The notes below the pieces were generated by a model. That model ran no database searches. It worked only from the letters and a program-made list of their open reading frames with translations, and was not told the origin of the DNA. The translations under genes were made by a program, and so were the position numbers. This document shows, one piece after another, positions 36,131 through 46,447 of a stretch of DNA of 64,000 bases (positions within the stretch are counted from its first letter, which is position 1; each line of letters starts with the position of its first letter). Source of the stretch: Acetobacteraceae bacterium (lineage in GTDB: Bacteria > Pseudomonadota > Alphaproteobacteria > Acetobacterales > Acetobacteraceae); the NCBI GenBank assembly GCA_004843165.1, contig CP039459.1, positions 62,001 to 126,000 on the forward strand, read 5' to 3'.

Positions 36131-37042
36131 ATGAAATTTTCTTCCTACTGCCTTTTGGGTACTTCTTTTTTATTTCTTTTTACGGCTTCATTTTCGGCAC
36201 ATGCTGCTTCTGAAATTATTCCTTCTCTTGGCCGTAAATGTTTTATTTTTGAATCAAAATCGAAACAGATACCTGAAGACTATCATTTAGAGGAATCTCA
36301 ATTTTCCGCCACTCTTGTGGGAACAGGTCTCTCTTTAACCGTTGAGAAGCTTCATCTTTCCGATTCTGAAAAAAAGATGACAACAAACGATCTTTCTCAA
36401 ATAAATGCACTTTCCGCTTATTTAGCGCTGAGTGGCTATTACCACGGTATTAGTCCAAACTGCCCAGGCCTTCCCTATAAGGAGCTTATGACAATCTCAG
36501 GAACGTCTCCTGCTGCCGAATGGGAAAATATTAAAATGGATCGTCCAATAGATCTCATGACGAAAAACGGACTTCATCAAAAGATCTTCATTAAACATTT
36601 GGATATCCATGCTCTACAAGATCCTAAAGAGGGTATTCGGGGTATTTTTGAGGCAAAGGGTATCACTGGAGATAATGCCCCTCTAACCCCCAAAAAGGCG
36701 TCTGGGGACTTCACCTTTACACCGAATGTCAGTCCGCCCTACAAAATTATTGTACGTAAAATGGAAGGACTTGTTGGCGAAAGCCAAGTCTCTGGGCAAG
36801 GATATGTTTTGGCGGGAGAAGATATTGCCCACTCAAAAAGTAAAGCGCATCTTTCCATTGGGAAAATAGGAAGCCTTATCGAGCAAGCCTCTTCGAGCCT
36901 AGGCCCACGTGCGACAGCAGCCCTTTTAGTGGCTCGCCTCATGTCTCATCGAGAGAATGACGAAAAAATAAGCTGGGATATCGAACTGGATAATGGTGCT
37001 AGTAAAGTAAACGGCATTAATATTCCCTATTTTGTTCACTAA
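36131..37042 (+). CDS. exported protein of unknown function
   Basis: I do not recognise this 303-residue protein. It has a signal peptide (MKFSSY, hydrophobic core, ending SAHA near residue 26) and a mature part of about 276 residues, rich in Ser, Lys and beta-type patterns, with two Cys (GRKC and ISPNC) that could form a disulfide. It has no lipobox, no transmembrane segment beyond the signal and no enzyme motif. It ends 3 bases before the convergent dnaE stop. The upstream gene is the J-domain protein; a shared transcript is possible. Confidence 0.7.
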   Translation: MKFSSYCLLGTSFLFLFTASFSAHAASEIIPSLGRKCFIFESKSKQIPEDYHLEESQFSATLVGTGLSLTVEKLHLSDSEKKMTTNDLSQINALSAYLALSGYYHGISPNCPGLPYKELMTISGTSPAAEWENIKMDRPIDLMTKNGLHQKIFIKHLDIHALQDPKEGIRGIFEAKGITGDNAPLTPKKASGDFTFTPNVSPPYKIIVRKMEGLVGESQVSGQGYVLAGEDIAHSKSKAHLSIGKIGSLIEQASSSLGPRATAALLVARLMSHRENDEKISWDIELDNGASKVNGINIPYFVH

Positions 37043-37045
37043 ACA

Positions 37046-40000
37046 TCAATCTTCTTTGATTTTAGCGTCAATCTCAGGAAGAATTTTTATTTGCTCAAGA
37101 AGTTTCGGTGTCGTTCGATAAAAACCCGGCAACTCTAAAATAAATTGATCGTTTTGCTTTTTAAAAAGAAGAGCGATTCGACCTGCACCACCTTGAAACA
37201 TATCTAGCTTCTCTTTTAAGCCCTGAATCCCTGCCTCACCTGAAACAAAAACAAGCATTTTTGTTTTTCCCTTTTGCATCTCCATTTCCAGTGAGGTTAC
37301 ACGCCGTGCTGTCAGCCGTAATGCTTCCTCCTCTTTTCGAACAGAAATGCTTGCAAAAACTTCTTCGCCTTCTTTGATAAAGGGCCTCGCCTCTTCCAAA
37401 GTCTCCGAAAACATCACAAATTCGCAGATTCCTTGACTATCGCTTAAAGTTAACCAAGCCATTTTTTTGCCACTTCTTGTGGGGCGCTCTTTTTTTTGAA
37501 CAACAATCCCAGCAATCGACAGAATGCGCTCTTCAGAACCTATGTCCAAATTTTCTATCTCTGAAATAGGTGTGACATGCATTTTCTTTAGAAAATTTTC
37601 ATAGCTCTCCAGAGGATGTTCCGTGAGATAAAATCCAATTGCAAGAGCCTCCTCTTGTAAGCGTTGGGAGTTCTTCCACATAACAGGCGGTGTTTTTAGA
37701 GATAGTTCACTAAATTCTATCGTCTCTTCAAAACTGCCAAAAAGTCCAGTTTGACCAGAGGCCTTATCTGCAGCCTGTGCCTGTGCACGAGCAAGAACAA
37801 GATCAATATTTTCGCAAACGACTTCTCGTTCAATTGAAAAACAATCAAAGGCTCCTGCTTTAGCTAAGTTTTCCAATTGTATTTTATTGAGAAACCCTCC
37901 ACTGCATCTTTGTGAAAAATCTGTGAGGGTTGAAAATTTCGTTTTTCCTCTTGCCGCGCATAAGGCTTCCATTGCGGTGAGACCAACTCTTTTAACTGCG
38001 GCAAGCGCATATCGAATGATATATTCACCCTCTTCTGTCTTTTCGACAGAAAAATCGGCTTTTGAATGATTAATATCCGGCGGCATGACCTTAATATTCA
38101 TCCGCTCCGCTTCTTGGCAAAAAATTGAAAGCTTTTCTGTTTTTTCACGGGAAAGAGACATGCATGCCGCTAAAAAGGCAACTGGATGATGTGCTTTCAT
38201 CCAAGCTGTTTGATAAGAAACAAGCGCATAAGCAGCAGCATGGGATTTATTAAACCCATAATCTGCAAATTTAGCCATCAAATCAAAGACAGAATTTGCA
38301 TCTGATTCTGAAATTCCTTTTGCAACTGCGCCTTTAATAAAAATCTGACGCTGTTGCTCCATTTCTGCCGCAATTTTTTTCCCCATCGCACGGCGCAAAA
38401 TATCAGCTTCTCCTAAGCTGTATCCTGCCATTTCCTGGGCAATCTGCATGACCTGCTCTTGGTACACCATAATCCCATATGTTTCTTCTAGGATTGGGCG
38501 AATAGATTCATGCGGTGCAATCCATTCCTCACCGTGCTTGCGACGACAATAAGAAGGGATATTTTCCATCGGGCCCGGACGATACAACGCCACCCCTGCA
38601 ATCAAATCCTCAAATCTATTTGACTGCATTTGTTTTAGCATGTCACGCATGCCAGGACTTTCAAATTGAAAGATCCCAACTGTATCGCCTTTTGCCATCA
38701 TCTCAAAAGTTTTAGGATCATCTAAAGGAATTTGAGACAAATCCACATCAATGCCTAATTCTTTTAAGAAATCCATTCCTCGTTTAAGGAGTGTAAGTGT
38801 GGCCAATCCCAGAAAGTCAAATTTAACAAGTCCCGCTTTTTCAACATTTTTCATTGAAAACTGCGTAACAAGCATGCCACTTTCATCCCGTGGGTCACGA
38901 TAAAGTGGGACAAGTTCAACCAAATCACGGTCACCAATCACCACACCCGCCGCATGGGTGGATGCGTGACGAAATAGCCCTTCCAATTGTAAAGCCGTTT
39001 CAAGTAAAACCGCCTCGTCCTCATCTTGCTTTTCACCAATTTTTTGAAGCTCAGGCTCCTCCGCAATTGCCTGTCTTAAAGGAATAGGTTTTGCTGGATT
39101 GTTGGGAATAAGTTCCGCAATACGATTCACAGCGCCATAAGAAAGGCCCAGAACACGTCCAACATCTCGAACCGCAGCTTTCGCTTGAAGCTTTCCAAAC
39201 GTAATAATCTGCGCCACACGATTTGCGCCATATTCATCACGAACATAACGAATAACTTCATCTCGACGATGTTGGCAAAAATCAATATCAAAGTCAGGCA
39301 TTGAAACACGTTCAGGATTCAAAAAACGCTCAAAAAGAAGACTGAAACGAATAGGATCAATATCTGTAATGGTTAAGGCATACGCCACAAGAGAACCTGC
39401 CCCTGAACCACGCCCAGGCCCAACAGGAATATCATGCGCTTTTGCCCATTGAATAAAATCAGCAACAATTAAAAAATATCCTGGGAATCCCATCCCAATA
39501 ATAATATTAATTTCATGCTCTAAACGTTCTTCGTAAACCTTACGCAGATCCTCTGCGATTTTCATAACCTCAAGACGCTTTTTTAAACCGTCCCTAGCCA
39601 TTTTACTGAGAAAAGCACCAGAATCTTGATGATTACCAACTTTTTTAGAAATTGGCAGCAAAGGTTTCCGAGAAGAAACCTCCACATGACAGCGCCGTGC
39701 AATCATTAAGCTATTGTCACAGGCTTCCGGTATATCTTTAAAAAGCTCTCGCATTTCCTGAGGTGATTTAAACCAGCCACCCTCGAAAGCTTTTTTTCTA
39801 TCCTCTTCTGCGGCGACTTGTCCTTCTCCAATACATAAAAGGACATCTTGTGCCATCCGCATGCGTGGACTGGAAAAGAAACAATCATTTGTTGCAACAA
39901 GAGGGAGAGAAAATTGATCTGCCAAATCAACAAGATCGCTCTCTACGATTTTCTCACCGAATACACCAACTCTTGTAAGCTCTACAGCGAGATTATCTCG

Positions 40001-40477
40001 AAAACTTTCTGAGAGACGTCCTAAAAGATTTTTTGCGCCGGATTCATCCTGATGGAGTAAAAAATGCCCTAAAGGCCCTTGTACACCACCGGTTAAAAGG
40101 AAAATCCCCTCTGCATGATCACATAAAAAATCAAGAGAGCTAAAAGGCCTAGAAGGGCTTCCAACCAAATATCCCTCTGTTGAGAGCTTCCTTAAATTTA
40201 AAAGCCCCTTTTCATTTCTTGCCAACGCCACAACAGGAAAAGATTCTTCTTCGCTGACAGACAATCCGAGCTGACATCCGATAATCGGCTGAATGCCTCT
40301 TTGGCGACAGGCCGAAGAAAATTCCAGCGTTCCAAACATATTCCCACTATCTGTCAAGGCAACTGCGGGTGTCCGATAACGCTGCGCCATTTCCGCCAAA
40401 TCATTTACACTCATCGCCCCTTCACTAAGAGAGTAGGCAGAATGTGTCCGTAAATGAACAAAGTCGGAATAGCTCAT
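37046..40477 (-). CDS. dnaE: DNA polymerase III alpha subunit
   Basis: Replicative DNA polymerase catalytic subunit, 1143 residues. The N-terminal PHP domain begins FVHLRTHSAYSLSEGAM. The polymerase core contains GPGRGSGAGSLVAYAL and the catalytic acidic motif PDFDIDFCQHRRDEVI, and the thumb/fingers region has YQEQVMQIAQ and GFNKSHAAAYALVSYQTAWM. A C-terminal OB-fold (nucleic acid binding) follows. It is the end of the birA-to-dnaE run. The proofreading partner DnaQ is encoded at 6.4-7.1 kb. Confidence 0.98.
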   Translation of the reverse strand: MSYSDFVHLRTHSAYSLSEGAMSVNDLAEMAQRYRTPAVALTDSGNMFGTLEFSSACRQRGIQPIIGCQLGLSVSEEESFPVVALARNEKGLLNLRKLSTEGYLVGSPSRPFSSLDFLCDHAEGIFLLTGGVQGPLGHFLLHQDESGAKNLLGRLSESFRDNLAVELTRVGVFGEKIVESDLVDLADQFSLPLVATNDCFFSSPRMRMAQDVLLCIGEGQVAAEEDRKKAFEGGWFKSPQEMRELFKDIPEACDNSLMIARRCHVEVSSRKPLLPISKKVGNHQDSGAFLSKMARDGLKKRLEVMKIAEDLRKVYEERLEHEINIIIGMGFPGYFLIVADFIQWAKAHDIPVGPGRGSGAGSLVAYALTITDIDPIRFSLLFERFLNPERVSMPDFDIDFCQHRRDEVIRYVRDEYGANRVAQIITFGKLQAKAAVRDVGRVLGLSYGAVNRIAELIPNNPAKPIPLRQAIAEEPELQKIGEKQDEDEAVLLETALQLEGLFRHASTHAAGVVIGDRDLVELVPLYRDPRDESGMLVTQFSMKNVEKAGLVKFDFLGLATLTLLKRGMDFLKELGIDVDLSQIPLDDPKTFEMMAKGDTVGIFQFESPGMRDMLKQMQSNRFEDLIAGVALYRPGPMENIPSYCRRKHGEEWIAPHESIRPILEETYGIMVYQEQVMQIAQEMAGYSLGEADILRRAMGKKIAAEMEQQRQIFIKGAVAKGISESDANSVFDLMAKFADYGFNKSHAAAYALVSYQTAWMKAHHPVAFLAACMSLSREKTEKLSIFCQEAERMNIKVMPPDINHSKADFSVEKTEEGEYIIRYALAAVKRVGLTAMEALCAARGKTKFSTLTDFSQRCSGGFLNKIQLENLAKAGAFDCFSIEREVVCENIDLVLARAQAQAADKASGQTGLFGSFEETIEFSELSLKTPPVMWKNSQRLQEEALAIGFYLTEHPLESYENFLKKMHVTPISEIENLDIGSEERILSIAGIVVQKKERPTRSGKKMAWLTLSDSQGICEFVMFSETLEEARPFIKEGEEVFASISVRKEEEALRLTARRVTSLEMEMQKGKTKMLVFVSGEAGIQGLKEKLDMFQGGAGRIALLFKKQNDQFILELPGFYRTTPKLLEQIKILPEIDAKIKED

Positions 40478-40534
40478 AATGATCTTATCATCTCAAAATC
40501 GTTAGATAAAATTATCCCTGATCCTTTTTCTGGA

Positions 40535-41215
40535 TTAAACGAGAACTAATTTTCCGTGACATAAAGAAAAATTCTTATCCATACGCTGTGCAATTTCTAA
40601 ATTATGCGTCACGATTAATGCGCCTGCATTTTCTTTCCGCACAATATCAGAAATCGAATCAAGAACTTGCGTTGCGGTATGAACATCCAAATTTCCTGTT
40701 GGCTCATCTGCCAATAAGAGAGATGGCTTATTCACCAAGGCTCGTGCAATGGCCACTCGCTGACGTTCTCCACCAGACATTTTTCCAGGAAAACTTTCCA
40801 TCCGGTGAGAAACATGAAGCATGTCTAATAAATAGGCGGCCCGTTCTTTTACCTCTTTATATTTCGCTCCCGCTGTTAAAGCCGGCAACATAACATTTTC
40901 AATCGCCGTAAATTCAGGTAGCAAATGATGAAACTGGAAGACGAACCCGATCGAATCTCTCCTAAGGATCGTGCGTTCATAATCAGATTTATCTGCCTTT
41001 TTCCCGGCAATGCTGATTTCACCACTATTTGGATATTCCAAAAGCCCCGCAATATGAAGCAATGTCGATTTCCCAATACCGCTAGGACCGACAAGCCCAA
41101 TCAATTTTCCAGGGTGGATTTCTAAATCGGCTTCTTTCAAAACTTCCAATTTTTCATCACCAGAATAAAAAAAGCGATTTATTTTTTTTAAACTTAAAAC
41201 AGGATTACCCTTCAC
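40535..41215 (-). CDS. lolD: lipoprotein-releasing ABC transporter ATPase
   Basis: ATPase that drives release of outer-membrane lipoproteins from the inner membrane. It contains Walker A GPSGIGKSTLLH, the signature MSGGERQRVAIARAL, and Walker B LLLADEPTGNLD. The start is placed at the GTG at 41215, which overlaps the permease stop by 11 bases and gives 226 residues, close to the usual 230. A longer frame to 41251 lies within the permease gene and is less likely. It is paired with the single LolC/E-type permease next door. Confidence 0.93.
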   Translation of the reverse strand: MKGNPVLSLKKINRFFYSGDEKLEVLKEADLEIHPGKLIGLVGPSGIGKSTLLHIAGLLEYPNSGEISIAGKKADKSDYERTILRRDSIGFVFQFHHLLPEFTAIENVMLPALTAGAKYKEVKERAAYLLDMLHVSHRMESFPGKMSGGERQRVAIARALVNKPSLLLADEPTGNLDVHTATQVLDSISDIVRKENAGALIVTHNLEIAQRMDKNFSLCHGKLVLV

Positions 41216-42461
41216 GACGTAGCATCTCCACAGGATCAGTATGTGCAGCACGCCAAGAAGGATACAAGGTCGCTAAGAGCGCTAAGCTCAATGCCAGCAA
41301 AACCACTTCCGTCACTTGTCCCCAATCAATTTTTACGGGAAGCTGCGCAAGAAAATATACCTCAGGATTAAATAAATTTGTTCCGGTAACCATTTCTAAA
41401 ACATGACGAATATGCTCAATATTTAAAGCGAAGCCAATCCCTAACAATGCGCCTGCGGCTGTTCCCATTGTCCCTATCGCGGCACCACACATAATAAAAA
41501 TACGTAAAATACCCCCTTGGCTAACGCCAAAACTTCTCATAATGGCAATATCACTGCCCTTATCTTTTACCATCATGATGAGAGACGAAATAATATTGAA
41601 AGCAGCAACCAAAATGATGAGGCTTAAAATGAGAAACATGACATTTCTCTCAACTGTCACAGCATTTAAAAAGCCATTTGCACTTTGTGTCCAATCCGAA
41701 ACATGCAAAGTTGGATTCTCTAAAGAGGATTTAATTTTAGCACCGACTTGTCGTGCATGCATTGGGTCATCTATCCCAACCTGAATCAAGGAAACCTCAT
41801 TAGATTCCAACAAAAGGAAATTTTGCGCCTGAGAGAGAGACATCATCACGACACCGCTATTATAATCATTCCAATCCGCATCAAAAATAGCTGTGACTTG
41901 TAACTTAATAGCACGCGGCATCGTTCCAAAAGGAGTAGAACGTCCTGTTGGTGAGAGGAGGTTAATCTCAGATCCGATCCCCAAACCAGCACGCCTTGCC
42001 ATGCCAATGCCAATCGCAGCACTATTCGGTTTTTCTAAATCCTGCCATGAACCTTCAACAAGACCACCACTAAGAGCTTTCCAGTTTTTAAGATCCTTTG
42101 TTGAAATACCTTCCAAAGCAGCTCCCGTTGTGTAAGAGCCACTTTGAAACAAAACAGTTCCCTCTACTAAAGGTGTCGTTCTAGCAACGCTCGGCACGAT
42201 CTCTGTCTTTGAAACGACATTTTCATAATCTTTAATCGGCGCTGCTCCTGCCGCATAAATATTAAGATCGCCATGAAGACCAAGAACTCGTCCCATCAGG
42301 TCAGCTTTAAAGCCATTCATCACGCCCATCACAACAATCAAAGTTGCAACACCAAGCATGATGCCGAGAAAGGAAAAAATGGCAATTAGAGAAACAAAAC
42401 GATCCCCCCGCCGTGCGCGTAAATAGCGCCATGCCACCATACGTTCGAATTTACCAAACAT
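41205..42461 (-). CDS. lolC: lipoprotein-releasing ABC transporter permease (LolC/E type)
   Basis: Inner-membrane permease of 418 residues with the MacB/FtsX arrangement: a first transmembrane helix (SLIAIFSFLGIMLGVATLIV), a large periplasmic domain (about 55-270), then three more helices near the C-terminus. The conserved N-terminal R-Y-L-R (MVAWRYLRARRGDRFVSL) is typical of LolC/E. Only one such permease gene is present beside lolD, so the transporter may be a homodimer (LolF-like) rather than a LolC-LolE pair. Its start overlaps the proS stop by one base. Confidence 0.93.
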   Translation of the reverse strand: MFGKFERMVAWRYLRARRGDRFVSLIAIFSFLGIMLGVATLIVVMGVMNGFKADLMGRVLGLHGDLNIYAAGAAPIKDYENVVSKTEIVPSVARTTPLVEGTVLFQSGSYTTGAALEGISTKDLKNWKALSGGLVEGSWQDLEKPNSAAIGIGMARRAGLGIGSEINLLSPTGRSTPFGTMPRAIKLQVTAIFDADWNDYNSGVVMMSLSQAQNFLLLESNEVSLIQVGIDDPMHARQVGAKIKSSLENPTLHVSDWTQSANGFLNAVTVERNVMFLILSLIILVAAFNIISSLIMMVKDKGSDIAIMRSFGVSQGGILRIFIMCGAAIGTMGTAAGALLGIGFALNIEHIRHVLEMVTGTNLFNPEVYFLAQLPVKIDWGQVTEVVLLALSLALLATLYPSWRAAHTDPVEMLRREG

Positions 42462-43798
42462 TATGCAAAAAGAGCCTCTAACCCACAGGATTTCATATGC
42501 TGATGATCCCTCTCTGTTGGTGTTTCAGTATTAACGGTAAATGTCTCTGTGCCTGCACGAGATGAAAGTTCAATTTCGCCTCTAGCAGCGCCTTTTGGCC
42601 CCACAACAATTTTCCAAGGTGCCCCCATCAAATCGGCATCATTAAACTTAACACCTGCACGTTCTTTACGATCATCATAGAGAATTTCGTCAGGAAGAAT
42701 CTTATAAATTTCTTCACAAAGTCGATCGCAATTTTCATCACCGGGACGCAAATTAATTAAAGAAATTTGATAAGGTGCAATTGCTTTCGGCCAAATAATG
42801 CCTTTTTCATCATGTGAAGCCTCAATAATTGCGCCAACAAGACGTGAAACGCCAATACCATAAGAGCCCATATGTGGATAAATTTTATCGCCATTTGGTC
42901 CTGCGACAGAGATGCCCATTGTCTCTGTATATTTCGTACCGAAGGAGAAAATATGCCCCACTTCGATTGCACGTCCACTAACTTGAAACGCTTCAGGAAT
43001 TTTATCCCATGCCTCAATATCATGCTTTTCCGAAGTCGCAGCATAGGTATCCTGCATAAGCGCTTTTAAGAAGTTTTTGGGATCTGCATTGTCAACATTT
43101 TCTGCCTGTCCGATTTCACGGCGCTTATCATAAAATACCTCACTCTCACCTGTTGGGGCAAGCACGAGAAATTCATGGCTCAATGCGCCACCAATAGGCC
43201 CTGTATCTGCTGCCATCGGAATAGCTGTCACACCTAGACGCTCAAATGTGCGCAAATAAGAATGCATAATTTGGAAATAAATTTCCTCAGCATTTTCTGC
43301 AGAAAGATCAAAGGAATAACCATCTTTCATAAGAAATTCACGGCCACGCATGACCCCAAAACGTGGTCGAATTTCATCACGAAATTTCCACTGGATTTGG
43401 TAAAGATATTTAGGAAGCGTTTTATAAGAGGTTTCTGTTGCCCCAAAAATTTCCGTAATCATCTCTTCATTTGTTGGCCCGTAGAGCAACTCACGATCGT
43501 GACGATCCTTAAAACGCAACATCTCAGGCCCATAAGAATCATGACGACCTGATTTTTTCCACAATTCTGCAGGTTGTAAGGTCGGCATCAAAAGCTCTTG
43601 CCCACCAATACGGTCTTGCTCTTCTTGTATGATCGTAGAAATTTTTCGCAAAACCCGCAATCCTGCAGGCAACCAAACATAAATTCCAGACGCAATCTGA
43701 CGGATCAAGCCAGCACGCAACATTAATTGGTGAGAAACAATTTTTGCCTCTACAGGTGTCTCACGTAGAGTCGGCTGGAATGCCTGACTAAGCCGCAT
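42461..43798 (-). CDS. proS: prolyl-tRNA synthetase, short alphaproteobacterial form
   Basis: Class II synthetase charging tRNA-Pro. The 445 residues include [11 protein letters not shown]-type motif 1 region ([17 protein letters not shown]), motif 2 ([20 protein letters not shown]), and motif 3 ([14 protein letters not shown]). It lacks the roughly 180-residue editing insertion of the Escherichia coli enzyme, as is typical of alphaproteobacteria, so misacylation editing would have to be done in trans. It sits between rnj and lolC. Confidence 0.96.
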   Translation of the reverse strand: MRLSQAFQPTLRETPVEAKIVSHQLMLRAGLIRQIASGIYVWLPAGLRVLRKISTIIQEEQDRIGGQELLMPTLQPAELWKKSGRHDSYGPEMLRFKDRHDRELLYGPTNEEMITEIFGATETSYKTLPKYLYQIQWKFRDEIRPRFGVMRGREFLMKDGYSFDLSAENAEEIYFQIMHSYLRTFERLGVTAIPMAADTGPIGGALSHEFLVLAPTGESEVFYDKRREIGQAENVDNADPKNFLKALMQDTYAATSEKHDIEAWDKIPEAFQVSGRAIEVGHIFSFGTKYTETMGISVAGPNGDKIYPHMGSYGIGVSRLVGAIIEASHDEKGIIWPKAIAPYQISLINLRPGDENCDRLCEEIYKILPDEILYDDRKERAGVKFNDADLMGAPWKIVVGPKGAARGEIELSSRAGTETFTVNTETPTERDHQHMKSCGLEALFA

Positions 43799-43829
43799 AT
43801 AATTTATTCCTTAAATTCTTTTTTAAAAA

Positions 43830-45512
43830 TCAAACTCTTAAAAGATGCACATCAACATGTGGACGTTTCCGTAATTTACGTCCTAATGCACGCCTTAAAG
43901 CTGTCCGTGCTGCATTTTGAAATGTTTGATCATCTTTTCTTAACTCATCAGGGATTTGATCCAAAGCTGCTGCAAACTGTTGCTGTATTTGCGAAGTTTC
44001 TGGAGCTTCCTCCTCTAACAATCCTGGAGCTGTAATTCTAGGATCGCCAATAACATATCCTTCGTCATCCACCGCAAAACTTGCAAGAACCGTGCCATTA
44101 TAAAGCATACGACGGCGTTCTGCGAGAACCTTCCCAGTCATCGGAAGCAAGCGCCCAGCATCAAGTGCCATCCGGCCTGTTGGAACTGTATCCACAACCT
44201 CAATTTTTCCAGGACCTAAGCCTAAAACATCTCCATCTTCCAAAAGGAGAACTTCCGATCCCTGCGCATGTGCAATAGCGGCATGTGCATTCATATGACG
44301 CCACTCACCATGTGTTGGCACACTATATTTCGGACGCACAAGAGAATAAAGATGCCTTATATCCTCACTTGTTGCATGTCCTGAAGTATGAACAACAGCG
44401 TCACGATCCGTAATGACATTAATACCTCTTCGGCGGAATTGATCCTGAACAGCAGCAACTGCACGCTCGTTGCCCGGGATAATACGAGAGCTATAAATTA
44501 CGGTATCATTTTCATGAAGACTGACAGAATTATGCGTTTCCGCTGCAACACGAGAAAGCGCAGCTCTTGCCTCACCTTGAGAGCCTGTAATCATCATAAC
44601 GACTTTATTCAGGTCTGTTTTATCGGCATCATCTTCTGTTAAAAATGCTGGAATATCCTGAAGGTAGCCGCACTCTCTCGCTGCATTGTCCAAGTTTTTT
44701 AATGAACGGCCAACAATCATAACATCACGTCCAGCTGCCTCTGCCGCCTTTGCAATACTTTCAACACGTGCAACGTTACTCGCAAAACACGTAACAGCAA
44801 CACGGCCTTCCAGATTCTTAATGGCTTCTATCAGCCCTTCTCTAACTTTAGATTCAGAGATTGAGCCCCCTTCTTTCAAAGCGTTTGTGCTATCGCCAAT
44901 CATGGCAAGCACACCCTCATCCCCTAGCTTTTTAAAAGCTTCTAAATCCGTCACCGGCCCAACTAACGGATTGGGATCTAGTTTCCAATCTCCTGTATGT
45001 AAAACAATTCCTTGCGGTGTTCTTAGTACCAAGGCCTGAGCTTCAGGAATGGAATGGGTTACAGGAATAAATTGAAGATCAAAAGGACCCACTTTAAATT
45101 TGCTCGCAGGTGCAACGACATTAATTTCAACCTGAGACTGTAAATTAGCCTCACCGAGCTTACGGCGCAAAACAGTTGCTGCAAACGGTGTGGCATAAAT
45201 AGGACATTTCAAAGATGGCCAAAGATGAACAATCGCCCCTAAATGATCTTCGTGAGCATGTGTTAAGACAATTGCTTCTAAAAGTTCAGACCTATCTGAA
45301 ATGAAAGTCGGATCTGCTACCAATAACTCAGCTTCTGGCGTATCATTTCCTGAGAAACCGATACCACAATCGACAGCGAGCCAACTTTCCTTCCCCCCTG
45401 TTTTTAACCCGTAAAGGTTAAAATTCATTCCAATTTCCCCGGTTCCACCTAAAGGAAGGAATACCAGTCCCTCTGTACTGTCCTGCCCTTGCTTTACTTG
45501 TTTTTCCGTCAT
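43830..45512 (-). CDS. rnj: ribonuclease J
   Basis: Metallo-beta-lactamase/beta-CASP ribonuclease with 5'-3' exonuclease and endonuclease activity in RNA turnover and ribosomal RNA maturation. The 560 residues include the metal motif LTHAHEDHLGAI near residue 75, further ligands in VLHTGDWKLDP and SGHATSEDIRHLYSL, and the C-terminal domain. The ATG at 45512 is preferred to an upstream TTG. The run birA-coaX-rnj-proS is an alphaproteobacterial core order. Confidence 0.95.
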   Translation of the reverse strand: MTEKQVKQGQDSTEGLVFLPLGGTGEIGMNFNLYGLKTGGKESWLAVDCGIGFSGNDTPEAELLVADPTFISDRSELLEAIVLTHAHEDHLGAIVHLWPSLKCPIYATPFAATVLRRKLGEANLQSQVEINVVAPASKFKVGPFDLQFIPVTHSIPEAQALVLRTPQGIVLHTGDWKLDPNPLVGPVTDLEAFKKLGDEGVLAMIGDSTNALKEGGSISESKVREGLIEAIKNLEGRVAVTCFASNVARVESIAKAAEAAGRDVMIVGRSLKNLDNAARECGYLQDIPAFLTEDDADKTDLNKVVMMITGSQGEARAALSRVAAETHNSVSLHENDTVIYSSRIIPGNERAVAAVQDQFRRRGINVITDRDAVVHTSGHATSEDIRHLYSLVRPKYSVPTHGEWRHMNAHAAIAHAQGSEVLLLEDGDVLGLGPGKIEVVDTVPTGRMALDAGRLLPMTGKVLAERRRMLYNGTVLASFAVDDEGYVIGDPRITAPGLLEEEAPETSQIQQQFAAALDQIPDELRKDDQTFQNAARTALRRALGRKLRKRPHVDVHLLRV

Positions 45513-45627
45513 CAACAAACCTTTCCATTCCTACAATTTTTCTACAAATAATTCTTATGCCCTCTTCTCTTGGAAGAAGCGTGTCCTTAATCCCTGCGCA
45601 TTGCCTTTTTTTTCGGCAAAAAGTCTT

Positions 45628-46431
45628 TTACAAATAAAATGATGTGATATTTCTACTCGCCAATATTCTTAAGCCATCGAGTGTCAAATCAGGAGCATGT
45701 GCATCAAAAATAACCTCAGAGCCAAATGTCCTGCCAAGTCCACCTGTTGAAATGACAAAAGGCACTATTTCTAATTCATCGCTTAAGCGAGTTAAAATCC
45801 CCTGAACCAAAGAAGCATAACCGTAAAAAAGTCCTGATTGCATCGCCCCAATAGTATCCACGCCCAGAACCTTTTCTGGTTTTTTTATTTCAACACGTGG
45901 CAACAGAGCCGCTGCATCTTCGAGTGCACGACTTGCAAGATTAACGCCCGGTGCAATCACACCACCTATATAATTCCCATCTACATCTATAACATCAAAG
46001 GTTGTTGCCGTTCCAAAATCAACAACAATAATAGGCTTCTTCTTTTTGCTCTCTGTGAAAAATTGAACAGCAGCAATTGCATTTAAGCGGCGATCCGCAC
46101 CTAATGTTTCTGGATTCGGTAGTAAAACTTTATTTCCCCAGACCAAAGAAGGGTTCGCAACAAGAGGCTCCCCTGGAAAACGTTTTTTGATAAAGCGTAA
46201 TAATTCTCTAAGCGCATCAGGAACAACAGAAGAAACAGCAATATTCTCTATTTCTGAGAAAGATACTCCCTCATTTAAAAACCAAATGGAAAGATATATT
46301 TCATACTCATCAGCCATTCTATGACTATCGGTGCTTAAGCGCCATCTCTTCGACCATTTTTCGCCATCATAAAGCGCAAAAACAGTGTTTGTATTTCCCA
46401 TATCAATGGCAAGAATTTTTGAAGAGCGCAT
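45628..46431 (-). CDS. coaX: type III pantothenate kinase
   Basis: Phosphorylates pantothenate in the first committed step of coenzyme A synthesis. The 267 residues (ATG 46431) start with AIDMGNTNTVFALYDG, the phosphate loop, and include GADRRLNAIAAVQFF, VVDFGTATTFDVID and GGVIAPGVNLASRAL, which are signature blocks. Type III enzymes are not feedback-inhibited by CoA. The final step enzyme CoaE is at 7.1-7.6 kb. Confidence 0.95.
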   Translation of the reverse strand: MRSSKILAIDMGNTNTVFALYDGEKWSKRWRLSTDSHRMADEYEIYLSIWFLNEGVSFSEIENIAVSSVVPDALRELLRFIKKRFPGEPLVANPSLVWGNKVLLPNPETLGADRRLNAIAAVQFFTESKKKKPIIVVDFGTATTFDVIDVDGNYIGGVIAPGVNLASRALEDAAALLPRVEIKKPEKVLGVDTIGAMQSGLFYGYASLVQGILTRLSDELEIVPFVISTGGLGRTFGSEVIFDAHAPDLTLDGLRILASRNITSFYL

Positions 46432-46447
46432 CAAATTTCTTTTTTCA

